The notes: generated from the letters alone by a model not told the origin. A stretch of DNA of 56,244 nucleotides from Clostridiales bacterium (GCA_004556985.1 SFFC01000001.1:1-56244), one strand, 5' to 3'; numbered from the stretch's first letter, positions 17,693 to 25,705 are shown. Numbers and translations are program-made.

Positions 17693-18786
17693 AGCTCGCC
17701 GCTCCCTTTGCCCATCCGGATCACCCGCCGGCAGCGCATCCCCACGGCCGCGCCGCGCTGCACGCGCACGCACTCACCCCTGGCAATGAGCGCCTGCGCC
17801 GCCCGGGCGGCCTCCTGCACCTGATCGTCGCCATCGTAGAGCAGCAGCGTATCGACATCCAGCTCCTGCGCCCGCTTGGCAAACTGCTCGAGCTGATCCA
17901 GGTACACCGCAAAGCCGATCGCCTCGCTCGCGCGCCCCATCTTCTCCATCAGCCTGTCATACCGGCCGCCAGAGAGCACCGCCGAGGCGACGCCATCGAT
18001 AAAGCCGCTGAAGACGAGGCCGTTGTAGTAGTTCATGTCGTTGACGACCGAGAAATCGAGGTTGACCCGCTCGATGCCAAACGCCTCCAGCATGCCGCAG
18101 ACGGCGCGCAGGTCCTCAAGCCCGCGCCGGCAGGCCTCGGGCAGGCCCAGCGCCTCAAAGCGCGGCAGCGTCTCGCGCAGCGGGCCGTATTCCGTGATCA
18201 GCGCCGACAGCCAGCCGCGCGCCGCCTCGCTCACGCCCAGCCTGCCGCAAAGCGCCATCAGGCCATGCAGGTTCTTCTGGCTGATGAGCGCGAGAAGCTC
18301 CCGCTTCTCCCCGTCGTCGAGCAGCTCGCCAGAGAGAATGCCCTCCGTGATGTTCAGATCCGCGATATCCAGCGCATATTCGCCGCTGATCGCCGCGAGG
18401 CTCCTGGCCGCCAGCATCAGCACCTCGCCCATCGCGTAGGCGTCCACCCGGCCGATCAGCTCAACGCCCGTCTGCATGATCTCGCGAAAGCCGTAGCCCG
18501 CGCGCGGCACGCGGTAGACGTTTTCCGAATAGAAGAGCTTGAGCGGCCCGTCGCTGTCCCTCGTGTTCTTGACGACCGAGAGCGTCACATCGGGCTTGAG
18601 CGCCATCAGCCGCCCGTCGGTGTCGCAGAAGGCGAGGATCTGCTCGCTGGTTAAAAAGCTCTTGTTGCGCATGTAGAGCTCGTATTCCTCGAACTTGTTG
18701 ACCTTGTAGGGCCGGTAGCCGTAGGCGCGGTAGAGCCGCCGCAGCGCGGCGGACACGCGCTCGTCCGGCCTGAGCTCATCCGTCAT
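17689..18786 (-). CDS. hisZ: ATP phosphoribosyltransferase regulatory subunit
   Basis: A histidyl-tRNA synthetase paralogue without charging activity that forms the hetero-octamer with short HisG and senses histidine. About 365 residues, with class II motifs in M-A-L-K-P-D-V-T, Y-S-E-N-V-Y-R (motif 2 region) and D-M-N-Y-Y-N-G-L-V-F and G-G-R-Y-D. Several starts are possible (ATG 18795, GTG 18789, ATG 18786) behind AAGGAGG inside the end of yerC; I use ATG 18786. All overlap yerC, implying coupling. Confidence 0.93.
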   Translation of the reverse strand: MTDELRPDERVSAALRRLYRAYGYRPYKVNKFEEYELYMRNKSFLTSEQILAFCDTDGRLMALKPDVTLSVVKNTRDSDGPLKLFYSENVYRVPRAGYGFREIMQTGVELIGRVDAYAMGEVLMLAARSLAAISGEYALDIADLNITEGILSGELLDDGEKRELLALISQKNLHGLMALCGRLGVSEAARGWLSALITEYGPLRETLPRFEALGLPEACRRGLEDLRAVCGMLEAFGIERVNLDFSVVNDMNYYNGLVFSGFIDGVASAVLSGGRYDRLMEKMGRASEAIGFAVYLDQLEQFAKRAQELDVDTLLLYDGDDQVQEAARAAQALIARGECVRVQRGAAVGMRCRRVIRMGKGSGEL

Positions 18787-19081
18787 CACGCGCATCCGCC
18801 TCCTTCAGTCTGCCCAGGATCATCCTGTATCCGCCGGTTCCATAGTCAAGGCATCGCTTCACCCGGCCGATGGTCGCCGAGCTGACGCCCGTCAGCGATG
18901 CGGCCTGCTGATACGAGCTGCCCTCGTCGAGCAGGCGCGCGATCTCCAGCCTCTGCGAAAGGTCGCGAACCTCCTTCATCGTGCACAAATCCTCAAAATA
19001 GGCGTAGCATTCCTCGATGCTTGTGAGCGCGAGGATCGACCGAAACAGCGCGTCGGTCTGCTCGCTGTGTCTAAGTCCCAT
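18776..19081 (-). CDS. yerC: YerC/TrpR-family DNA-binding repressor
   Basis: A 101-residue helical protein of the TrpR superfamily (YerC/YecD branch). It contains the L-S-Q-R-L-E-I-A-R-L-L stretch and a helix-turn-helix Y-Q-Q-A-A-S-L-T-G-V-S-S-A-T-I-G-R-V-K-R. It is the first gene of the histidine operon, and comparative work has proposed members of this family as histidine regulators in Firmicutes. Start ATG 19079-19081 with GAGGTG six bases upstream; a GTG three codons earlier is possible. A perfect inverted repeat covers its promoter, suggesting autoregulation. Confidence 0.88.
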   Translation of the reverse strand: MGLRHSEQTDALFRSILALTSIEECYAYFEDLCTMKEVRDLSQRLEIARLLDEGSSYQQAASLTGVSSATIGRVKRCLDYGTGGYRMILGRLKEADARDDG

Positions 19082-19104
19082 TCCTTTCACCTCGTCATTG
19101 CGTG

Positions 19105-19128
19105 AACGTGGTGCTATATTACCACGTT
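19105..19128. promoter_or_regulatory. Inverted-repeat operator over the histidine operon promoter
   Basis: Perfect 8-bp arms AACGTGGT (19105-19112) and ACCACGTT (19121-19128) separated by eight bases. The repeat covers the -10 element, so a bound protein would block RNA polymerase. YerC, encoded by the first gene, is the obvious candidate. Confidence 0.78.
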
Positions 19129-19144
19129 AGCGTACTAAAGTCAA
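19116..19144 (-). promoter_or_regulatory. SigA-type promoter of the histidine operon
   Basis: Minus strand TTGACT (19139-19144), 17-base spacer, TAATAT (19116-19121); about 35 bases before the yerC start. Confidence 0.88.
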
Positions 19145-19216
19145 GAGAAAAAAACAAACTCTGCGTCGTCTCCCGAAATGCCCGGAAACGCCGCAGAGAA
19201 CATGATGTGCCAGGGC

Positions 19217-20116
19217 TCAACAGCAGCCGAAGCGCCGCTTGAGATAGCCGTCCATATTGCCATGCGCCGAGAGCGTCATTTTCGCGATGCCGAAGCTGCG
19301 CATCGCGGCCTCGAGAATTGCCACGCCGCTGGGGATGATGTCCGCGCGCTGGGGCATCAGCCCGACAATCCTGCGCCGCTGCGCGATGGAGAGCGCCGCC
19401 AGACGGTCGCCCCAGGCGCTGACCTCACAAAGCGTGATGCTCATGCCCTCGCAGTCGCCCAGGCTGAACAACGGCACCTGGCGCTCCATCGCCCCGAGGG
19501 TCGTCATCGTGCCGCCCACGCCGACCCAGCTCGAGCGCACCGGCAGGGCGAGCAGCGCCTGCGCGTCTCGCGCGATCAGCGTCTGGCAGCGCTCGACGGT
19601 CGCCCGGTAATCCGCCCGGCTTTCGATGGGCTGCTGGCCGTTCATGCGCACGGCGCCCATCTGCAGGCTGACCGCGCCGAGGATATCGCTTCCGTCGCCC
19701 AGCGTGAACTCTGTCGAGCCGCCGCCGATGTCGATCACCCCGCAGGAACCGCCCTCGCTCGCGCCGATGTAGGAAAGCACGGCCTCCTCCTCGCCGGAGA
19801 TGATCTCCACGCGCGCGCCGCTCGCCGCCTCCGCCTGCGCCGTGAACGCAGAGCCGTTGCGGGCATCGCGCACGGCGCTCGTGGCGAAAACAAAAATCTC
19901 CCGTGCTCCGCTCCCGCGCGCCAGCTCAGCCAGCTCCGCGACAGCCTCCACGGAAGATTGTATACTTTGCTGCGTCAGCATGCCGCCGACAAGGCCCGCA
20001 AACAGGCGCGTGCCGCGGCGCTCCCGGCGAACGGCGCACAGACGTCCGTCCTCAACCCGGGCAATCAGAAGTCGAATCGCGTTGGAACCAATCCCGATAC
20101 AGGCCAGCCGATCCAT
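19217..20116 (-). CDS. Ppx/GppA-family phosphatase (exopolyphosphatase-like)
   Basis: Hydrolyses polyphosphate or (p)ppGpp-type substrates. The 299-residue actin-fold protein shows the phosphate-1 block G-I-G-S-N-A-I-R-L-L near the N-terminus, S-G-E-E-E-A, and phosphate-2 V-I-D-I-G-G-G-S-T-E-F. It is the single-domain length usual in Clostridia. Start at ATG 20114-20116 behind GGAGGG; the open frame upstream runs through the 81-bp repeats and is not used. Its place near divIC, yabQ and yabP matches the usual clostridial order. Confidence 0.9.
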   Translation of the reverse strand: MDRLACIGIGSNAIRLLIARVEDGRLCAVRRERRGTRLFAGLVGGMLTQQSIQSSVEAVAELAELARGSGAREIFVFATSAVRDARNGSAFTAQAEAASGARVEIISGEEEAVLSYIGASEGGSCGVIDIGGGSTEFTLGDGSDILGAVSLQMGAVRMNGQQPIESRADYRATVERCQTLIARDAQALLALPVRSSWVGVGGTMTTLGAMERQVPLFSLGDCEGMSITLCEVSAWGDRLAALSIAQRRRIVGLMPQRADIIPSGVAILEAAMRSFGIAKMTLSAHGNMDGYLKRRFGCC

Positions 20117-20130
20117 GCCGCTTCCCTCCG

Positions 20131-20307
20131 AAACCGGCATGATGCCGGTTGCATCACCGACAGAAGTATTGTAAATCCCGTTGCTTTGCAGCCGAGGCTG
20201 GAGCTTTACAGATGGATTTACAGAGTAAACCGGCATGATGCCGGTTGCATCACCGACAAAGGTATTGTAAATCCCGTTGCTTTGCAGCCGAGGCTGGAGC
20301 TTTACAG
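20131..20307. repeat. 81-bp direct repeat, two copies, each with an inner palindrome
   Basis: Copies at 20131-20211 and 20227-20307 are nearly identical (about two differences, near 20162-20166 and 20258-20262) and 15 bases apart. Each begins with AACCGGCA-TGA-TGCCGGTT, an 8-bp palindrome with a three-base loop, then an identical stretch of about 60 bases. The pair fills the gap between divIC and the ppx/gppA-like gene. No coding role is likely, although an open frame passes through. Confidence 0.9.
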
Positions 20308-20343
20308 AGTAATATCCGCTTTTGAATGCCGCCGCCCGGCACG

Positions 20344-20691
20344 TCAGTCCTGCCCGTAGACCTCGAATTCCGGCTCCTCCCCGATCTGCTCAAGGTTGGC
20401 CACCTCGTAGATCGTCTCGCCATACCAGCAGTAGTCGTACAGCCGGCGCGCCGTCTTTTCGATAAACTCGTCGGTGTTGACGCTCGCCAGCTCCGCCGTC
20501 AGCTGATTGTTGCGGGACTGGGCGTCGTAGTAGGCCTCGGCCGCCTCGGAGAGCTGCTTCTGCTGGCGCTCGAGGCTGACGGCCTTCTGCGGGAACCGCG
20601 CCAGGAGCACCACCATGCCCACGCTCAGCGCGATCGCCAGAAGCCGGAACGGCCGGATGCACAGCCTTTTTTTCTTGCCGGTCTTGTTCAC
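20344..20691 (-). CDS. divIC: Septum formation initiator family protein DivIC (FtsB-like)
   Basis: 115-residue bitopic division protein: a basic cytoplasmic tail, one membrane helix (about residues 15-33), then a coiled coil starting S-L-E-R-Q-Q-K-Q-L, and a C-terminal segment E-K-T-A-R-R-L-Y-D-Y typical of DivIC, where E-x-x-A-R-x-x-L is common. It helps to assemble the septal peptidoglycan machine with FtsL and DivIB. It follows yabQ after about 105 bases on the same strand, the common clostridial arrangement. Confidence 0.88.
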   Translation of the reverse strand: MNKTGKKKRLCIRPFRLLAIALSVGMVVLLARFPQKAVSLERQQKQLSEAAEAYYDAQSRNNQLTAELASVNTDEFIEKTARRLYDYCWYGETIYEVANLEQIGEEPEFEVYGQD

Positions 20692-20796
20692 GGGGTCTTG
20701 CCCTCCAAACGACGTCAGGATTCGGATACAATAGGTTTTTTAATTCTTCTTCATCCGCTTTTTTCCTGCCTGCGTTTCCCGTTTTTTTGCAGATTT

Positions 20797-21114
20797 TCAC
20801 CTTTTTCCGACAATTTTCTGCGCTCGCTTTTGGATGATGCGAACAAACGTTCCTATTGTCGCCGCGTAGGCGCCCATGCCCAGGGCAAGTCCCGCAAACA
20901 CATACAGTCTGTATGGATCAATCCGAAGCACCAGCGCCGTCAGGATGACGCTGACCGCGCAGCACAGGCCAAAGAGCAGGTCCATCAGCCCGGTCAGGAT
21001 CCGTCCGGCCGAGAGTGCGCGCCGCAGGAGGGTCATCCCATCAAACAGCGCGCCCAGCGTAAAGCCCGCGGCGGCCATCGCGCAGAGCGCCCTCAACTGC
21101 TGCTCAACCGTCAC
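20797..21114 (-). CDS. yabQ: Spore cortex biosynthesis protein YabQ
   Basis: 105-residue membrane protein with about three hydrophobic helices, beginning V-T-V-E-Q-Q-L-R-A-L as in YabQ, and needed in Bacillus for cortex formation in the mother cell. The start is GTG 21112-21114, overlapping yabP by 11 bases, with GGGAGG upstream. The longer open frame is antisense-rich yabP sequence and is not used. Identification rests on the N-terminal pattern, membrane layout and position after yabP. Confidence 0.82.
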   Translation of the reverse strand: MTVEQQLRALCAMAAAGFTLGALFDGMTLLRRALSAGRILTGLMDLLFGLCCAVSVILTALVLRIDPYRLYVFAGLALGMGAYAATIGTFVRIIQKRAQKIVGKR

Positions 21115-21397
21115 GGCGCTGCCGCCTCCCAAAGAGCGCACGGCGCTCGCGCTTGCGCGACGGCGCGCTGTATTCGATCGCCGTGATCTCGCCCGTGACG
21201 CCGAGCTTTCCGTCCTCCAGGCTGAGCTGCTCGATGTGCAGCCCCTCGCCCAGCAACGCGACCTCGCCCTCGGAGGTCTGCAGGACAACCTCCCTCTCGT
21301 TGAAGCAGCTCACGGCCATGACGCCCGTCAGCCTTGCGCGCGACCTGCCCTCCAGCGACAGCGTATGCGCGCCGGCCTTGGCCATTTCCGTTTCCAT
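21104..21397 (-). CDS. yabP: Sporulation protein YabP
   Basis: 97 residues, beginning M-E-T-E-M-A-K-A-G-A-H-T-L-S-L-E-G-R and containing F-N-E-R-E-V-V-L-Q-T-S-E-G and I-E-Q-L-S-L-E-D-G-K-L-G-V-T-G-E-I, the YabP/YqfC pattern. YabP is a mother-cell protein required for spore cortex. Start ATG 21395-21397 behind AGGAGG at seven bases. It heads a yabP-yabQ-divIC group and is good evidence that the organism sporulates. Confidence 0.92.
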   Translation of the reverse strand: METEMAKAGAHTLSLEGRSRARLTGVMAVSCFNEREVVLQTSEGEVALLGEGLHIEQLSLEDGKLGVTGEITAIEYSAPSRKRERRALFGRRQRRDG

Positions 21398-21416
21398 GGC
21401 ATCGCCTCCTGACGAT

Positions 21417-21445
21417 AAGGTATGCAGTTTGCTGCCGGAATAACC
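21417..21445 (-). promoter_or_regulatory. Possible SigE-type promoter before yabP
   Basis: Minus strand CATACCTT (21417-21424) resembles the sporulation SigE -10, with GGTTATT 14 bases upstream as a weak -35. In Bacillus yabP is SigE-dependent, which is why I looked here. The -35 matches poorly and the leader would be very short. Confidence 0.3.
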
Positions 21446-21484
21446 CGTTTTGCCGCGGAGGGAAACGCACCTGCTTTTTTGCGC

Positions 21485-21520
21485 AAAAATCGCGCCGCGG
21501 GCTGTCCTCCCGCGGCGCGA
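21485..21520 (-). terminator. Terminator after the solute-binding protein gene
   Basis: Minus strand stem of 12 bp (TCGCGCCGCGGG paired with CCCGCGGCGCGA, seven-base loop) followed by TTTTT. Confidence 0.92.
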
Positions 21521-21558
21521 TTCCCTTTCATGCCGGAAAATGCCTGCTCTTCGGCCGT

Positions 21559-23037
21559 TCAGCAGCCTGCAAAGAGCGCGACAAGCTCCCCGCTGCCCGC
21601 CTCGCGCAGCTCCGAGAGCCAAGCCTCGTAGTTCTCGTCCGTCAGCGCCGTCTCGCCTGTCGCAAAGCGCGCAATGCCCTCGTCCACCAGGCGGCCCAGC
21701 GTCAGCGCGAGCTCGCTTGCCCGCGCCTGCGCCTCGCTGCCAAGCGCGTAGGGCAGCGTCACCCTCTCCGCGACGGCCTTCACGCGCAGGTCGGCCTCAA
21801 GCACGTGCACGTCGATCTCGCTGTCGACCTGCAGGAGGAATTCGCTCGGCGTCAGGCCCGGCATCGTGCCGCCGGTGTACATGAGCGACTCCGCACGGAT
21901 GTCGTCCACCGTGCGCACGCCGTCGGTGATGAACGACCAGCGGCCCGCCTCGTCAATTTCGTAATCCTCGCCCTCCACGCCGGCGTAGGCGAGCTTCGCA
22001 TTTTCCGGCGCGTAGAGCGCGTCGAGCCAGCGCAGCGCCTCGCCCGGATCCTCGCATTCGCTCGTCACGGCGAAGCAGCCCGTCCAGATCTCCCCAAGGA
22101 AGTCTCGCCAGCGGGTCTCCCCGTCCAGGCCGGGCATCAGCAGCGCCTCGTAGTCGAGCGTCGAATCGATCGGCGCGATCGTGTACGGCGCAGGGCTGAT
22201 GATCAGGCCGCTCCTGGCGACCTCGCTGCTGCCGGACGAGCTGAGCGCGGCGGTGCTGTGCGTCCCGGTGAAGGCGTCTGCCGTGAGGATGCCTTGCTCA
22301 ACCCAGTCGGCGAGCATCGCGATGAAGGCGCGGTAGGCCGGCAGCTCCGGCGCAAAGACGATCGTACCGTCCTCGCCGCGCGCCAGGTTGTAGTCGTCGG
22401 CGACGATACCGAAATACGGCAGCAGCCAGCGCATCTCGAAGACGCCCATGACGTCCGCAGCGATCTCGTCTTGCTTGCCGTTGCCGTTCAGGTCGGCGCC
22501 TGCCATCGCGCAGAGCGCCTGCGTCAGCTCGTCGACGGTCTTCGGCATGTCCATGCCGAGCGCCCCGAGCCATGCGCGGTTGATCCAGACGATCACCTGC
22601 CGCTCGCTCTCGTTGATCAGCGGCAGCGAAGCGATGCGCCCATCCTCAAGCGCGATCACCTCGCGCCACTGGGGATGCGCCTCGAGCAGCGCGCTCAGGT
22701 TGGGCATGTTTTCCCCGATCAGCGGCGCGAGGTCGACAATCGCCCCGGCGTCGATCAGCCGGATTTCCTGCTCTCGCGTCAGCGCCGCCTTGAAGAGCAC
22801 GTCGGCAGTCACATTGCCCTTTTCCATCCCCGCGAGCAGCTTGTCGTAATCCTCCTGCTCATAGACGGCGTGCGCCTGCACGGCGATACCGGTGAGCTCC
22901 TCCATCCGGGAAAAGAACAGGCTCGTCTCCCATTCGCGGGTGACGGTCTCGGTTTCCAGTCCCGTGATCTCCAGCGCCAGCGCGCCGGGTGCGAGCAGGC
23001 ACAGCAGCGCGCACAGCGCGGCAGCAAGTTTTTTCAT
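21559..23037 (-). CDS. Secreted extracellular solute-binding protein (family 1-like)
   Basis: 492 residues with an N-terminal signal sequence (M-K-K then a hydrophobic core ending near A-L-A-L). The body has the layout of carbohydrate-type solute-binding proteins, with R-E-W-E-T near the start and a calcium-loop-like D-L-N-G-N-G-K-Q-D-E-I around residue 175, common in clostridial lipoprotein binders. I see no good lipobox; A-L-L-C in the hydrophobic core is poor, so it may be secreted rather than lipid-anchored. No permease or ATPase gene is near. It has its own promoter-like TATAAT (23077-23082) and terminator, so it is transcribed alone. Ligand unknown. Confidence 0.8.
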   Translation of the reverse strand: MKKLAAALCALLCLLAPGALALEITGLETETVTREWETSLFFSRMEELTGIAVQAHAVYEQEDYDKLLAGMEKGNVTADVLFKAALTREQEIRLIDAGAIVDLAPLIGENMPNLSALLEAHPQWREVIALEDGRIASLPLINESERQVIVWINRAWLGALGMDMPKTVDELTQALCAMAGADLNGNGKQDEIAADVMGVFEMRWLLPYFGIVADDYNLARGEDGTIVFAPELPAYRAFIAMLADWVEQGILTADAFTGTHSTAALSSSGSSEVARSGLIISPAPYTIAPIDSTLDYEALLMPGLDGETRWRDFLGEIWTGCFAVTSECEDPGEALRWLDALYAPENAKLAYAGVEGEDYEIDEAGRWSFITDGVRTVDDIRAESLMYTGGTMPGLTPSEFLLQVDSEIDVHVLEADLRVKAVAERVTLPYALGSEAQARASELALTLGRLVDEGIARFATGETALTDENYEAWLSELREAGSGELVALFAGC

Positions 23038-23076
23038 AGCGGCCTCCGTCCATCCAATTCATTGGGCTTTTGACTC

Positions 23077-23105
23077 ATTATACCACAGGTTCAGCGGGAG
23101 AAAAA
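23077..23105 (-). promoter_or_regulatory. Promoter of the solute-binding protein gene
   Basis: Perfect TATAAT on the minus strand (23077-23082), 40 bases before the start codon; the -35 position holds only TTTTTC (23100-23105), so it may need an activator or be weak. Confidence 0.6.
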
Positions 23106-23187
23106 GGGTGATTCCGAAAAGGTCAGGGCAGACTAAACCCGGCCGCCTTGCCATAAACTGCCCCATCCACAGGAAGGAGGGGATTCT

Positions 23188-24147
23188 TTGCTCGATCAGC
23201 TTGTGCAGGCCTGGCGCGCGCGCCATGTGCTGCTCATCGGCGGTACGGGTGCGCTCTGCGCCTGCATGCAGGCCATGCTTACGGAGCTGGGCGCCAAGCC
23301 CGCGCGCATTCCCCCGTCCGCCTCGAGCGAGACGCTCTGCCGGGCGATGACGGCCGGACGCATCAGCGCCGCCATCGCGCCCTGCGCCCACGCGCTTTCG
23401 CCGCAGCAGGACGCGGCCCATCAGCTCGCCGCCGTCGACGCCCTGATCACGGAGGTGCGCGAGGCAGGCGTTCCGCTGCTCATCCTCTGCTCCGACGCGC
23501 CGGTCTATCGCGCGCAGTCGCGCCCCTGGCAAGCCGGGGAGGACGACGCGCTGGGCGGCCAGACGGGCCCGGGGCTGATCCAGTCGCTTGTCCAGCTCTA
23601 CGCGGAGGGCGCCGCGCGCGGCCTGCTGGGCGACCCGGTGAACGCGCTGATCGTGCGCCATCCGCCGCTGCTGGGCACGGATGCGCCCGCCGTCGCGCAG
23701 TACGCGCGCTGGTGCCGCTTTCTGCTGGCTGGCGACGTGGTCGTCGTCGAGCAGCCCGACCGGCAGGGCGTCTTCGCCCATCCGCTGGACATCGCCTGCG
23801 GCGCGCTGGCGCTCGGGGCGCGCTCCCTTGGCGGCGACCTCGCCCAAAGCCGCGTCTTCAACCTGGCCCCCGGGCCGGAGGGCCTGATGAGCAACCGGAG
23901 CGCCGCGCTGCGCTTCATCCGCCGCGAGGGCGGCACGCGCCCCATCGCCGAGCGGGAGCCGCCCGCGCCGGACGCGCCGCCGCTGCTGTGCGGCGCCAGG
24001 GCGCGCCTGCTCGGCGGCTTCCGTCCGCTCCTCAGTGCGGACGAGGCGCTCTCGCTGCTGCTTTCGCTGGAGCGCTCCCGTGCCGCGGGCACAGAGGAAG
24101 CGGAAATGCAAAGGCAGGCGCACGATTATCTCCTGCGCCTGCCATAG
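23188..24147 (+). CDS. Degenerate extended SDR / sugar-nucleotide dehydratase-like protein
   Basis: 319 residues from a TTG start behind AAGGAGGGG. The fold of an extended short-chain dehydrogenase can be followed: V-L-L-I-G-G-T-G-A-L near the N-terminus, V-P-L-L-I-L-C-S-D-A-P-V-Y, L-I-V-R-H-P-P-L-L-G, G-V-F-A-H-P-L-D-I-A and a C-terminal F-R-P-L-L-S-A-D-E-A-L as in CDP-glucose dehydratase relatives. The third glycine of the nucleotide loop and the Y-x-x-x-K pair are not recognisable (the site reads G-G-Q-T-G-P-G), so enzyme activity is doubtful. It converges with the flippase gene. Function not assigned. Confidence 0.6.
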   Translation: MLDQLVQAWRARHVLLIGGTGALCACMQAMLTELGAKPARIPPSASSETLCRAMTAGRISAAIAPCAHALSPQQDAAHQLAAVDALITEVREAGVPLLILCSDAPVYRAQSRPWQAGEDDALGGQTGPGLIQSLVQLYAEGAARGLLGDPVNALIVRHPPLLGTDAPAVAQYARWCRFLLAGDVVVVEQPDRQGVFAHPLDIACGALALGARSLGGDLAQSRVFNLAPGPEGLMSNRSAALRFIRREGGTRPIAEREPPAPDAPPLLCGARARLLGGFRPLLSADEALSLLLSLERSRAAGTEEAEMQRQAHDYLLRLP

Positions 24148-24184
24148 GGGGCTTCTTTTTTGAAACCGGGCCCGCTTCTCTGCG

Positions 24185-25705
24185 TCATCCCCGCGCCGCG
24201 CTCCTGCGCAGCCTGTGCGCGACGGTGCGAGCCATGTCCTTTTCCTCCTCGTTCATCGCCAGGATGTAGACGCACAGCGCATACAGCGCCGCATACGGCA
24301 GCGCAAAGGCGATGACACCGGAATAGCCCGTGAACGCATGCAGGCGCACGACGATCAGCCCCGCCGCCGCCGGCAGGAGCATCGCCGGGACGGTGCTCAA
24401 AATCTGCCGCCAGAAATAGCCCATATCCAGGCCGATGTGCGTGTGATAGTACCAGTTCATGACCAGGCCGTTGCCGATGACCATCGAGATCGCCGTGCCC
24501 ATCGCGCAGCCCAGCCCGCCGTAGCGCATGCCCAGCGGGATGGAGATCAGCACATTGCCCAGCGCCATCAGGAAATAGACCTTGGAGCGGAACTGATGCC
24601 TGTTCTTCGCACGCTGGATCTCGATGCCCATGTTCTGAATGAGCGGGATCGTCGTGGGCACCATCAGCATCAGCGCGATGGGGTACGCGCCCTCATACTC
24701 GCCGCCGCCCCAGGCCTCGATGAACGGCTCGCCCACGAAGATAAAGCCCGTCAGCACGAGCATCAGCAGCATGAACTGGATGCGCCCCACGCGCGTAAAG
24801 AGCCGGGTCAGCTCGCCGTTCCCGTCGCCCCGGGCGACGATGCGGTTGATCTGCGGGACGAACACGCCGGAGATCGACGTGGAGAGCGTCATGTAGTAAC
24901 GGTGCACCTGCGAGCCGACGCCGTAGATCGCCGTCGCCGTCGTGCCGCTGATGATGCCCAGCAGCGTCGTGTCGACCGTCCAGTTGATCTGGTCGATGAT
25001 CATGTTGAGGAAGATGAAGAACGAGAAGCCCGCCATCTCCCGTAGCAGCCCGAAATCGAAGTGGCCGAAGGTCATGCGCATGCCGAGCTTTTTGAAGCAG
25101 TAGCGCATGCTCAGCAGGTCGGTCACGGCGCTCAAAACGAGCGTCACCACGACAAGCGAAATGGATCCAAGGCCCATCAGCAGCAACGGCAGCATGACGA
25201 TGGGGTTTAAAACCGTGCGGATCATGCTGACCACGCGCTGGAAGAGGAAATGCTCCCGCGCCGTGATGTAGGAGGTGAAGACGCTGCAGGGAAAGGAGAC
25301 GGCGATATTGACCACCAGCAGCGCCATGAGCACGCGCGCCGTCCCGATCTCCTGCGGCGTGAGCTTGGCGGCGAAGATGTTGTGCACGTTGGCGACCAGG
25401 ATGCCGCCGACCAGCAGGCTGAGCGCGCCGATCACCAGGAAGATCGTCATGAACATGCCGTTGATGCGCGCGACGCCGTCCTCGCCGTCGCTGACCTCGG
25501 CGCGGGCGTAGTAGCGCACATAGGCGCTGCCCAAGCCGAAGCTCATCAGGCTCAGGTTGGAGATAAAGCCGTTCACCAGCGTATATAGGCCGTACTCGCT
25601 CTGGCCGAGCAGGCGCAGCATCACCGGCGTATAGATGATGGAGATGACCGTAGAGAGGACGGTCTGCCCGTAGGAAAGCAGCACGCCCGCTTTTTTCTGA
25701 TTCAT
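24185..25705 (-). CDS. Polysaccharide/oligosaccharide flippase (MOP superfamily, Wzx-like)
   Basis: 506-residue integral membrane protein with about 14 helices. The N-terminus L-S-Y-G-Q-T-V-L-S-T-V-I-S-I-I-Y-T-P-V-M-L-R-x-L-G and the following E-Y-G-L-Y are characteristic of Wzx-type lipid-linked oligosaccharide exporters. It should move an undecaprenyl-linked glycan across the membrane. No glycosyltransferase operon adjoins it, which is unusual for a Wzx. ATG behind AGGAG; own promoter upstream. Confidence 0.9.
   Translation of the reverse strand: MNQKKAGVLLSYGQTVLSTVISIIYTPVMLRLLGQSEYGLYTLVNGFISNLSLMSFGLGSAYVRYYARAEVSDGEDGVARINGMFMTIFLVIGALSLLVGGILVANVHNIFAAKLTPQEIGTARVLMALLVVNIAVSFPCSVFTSYITAREHFLFQRVVSMIRTVLNPIVMLPLLLMGLGSISLVVVTLVLSAVTDLLSMRYCFKKLGMRMTFGHFDFGLLREMAGFSFFIFLNMIIDQINWTVDTTLLGIISGTTATAIYGVGSQVHRYYMTLSTSISGVFVPQINRIVARGDGNGELTRLFTRVGRIQFMLLMLVLTGFIFVGEPFIEAWGGGEYEGAYPIALMLMVPTTIPLIQNMGIEIQRAKNRHQFRSKVYFLMALGNVLISIPLGMRYGGLGCAMGTAISMVIGNGLVMNWYYHTHIGLDMGYFWRQILSTVPAMLLPAAAGLIVVRLHAFTGYSGVIAFALPYAALYALCVYILAMNEEEKDMARTVAHRLRRSAARG

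Noticed and set aside
20131..20307. Direct repeat considered as part of an insertion sequence or CRISPR
   Set aside because: No transposase, no terminal inverted repeats around a gene, and only two units separated by 15 bases.
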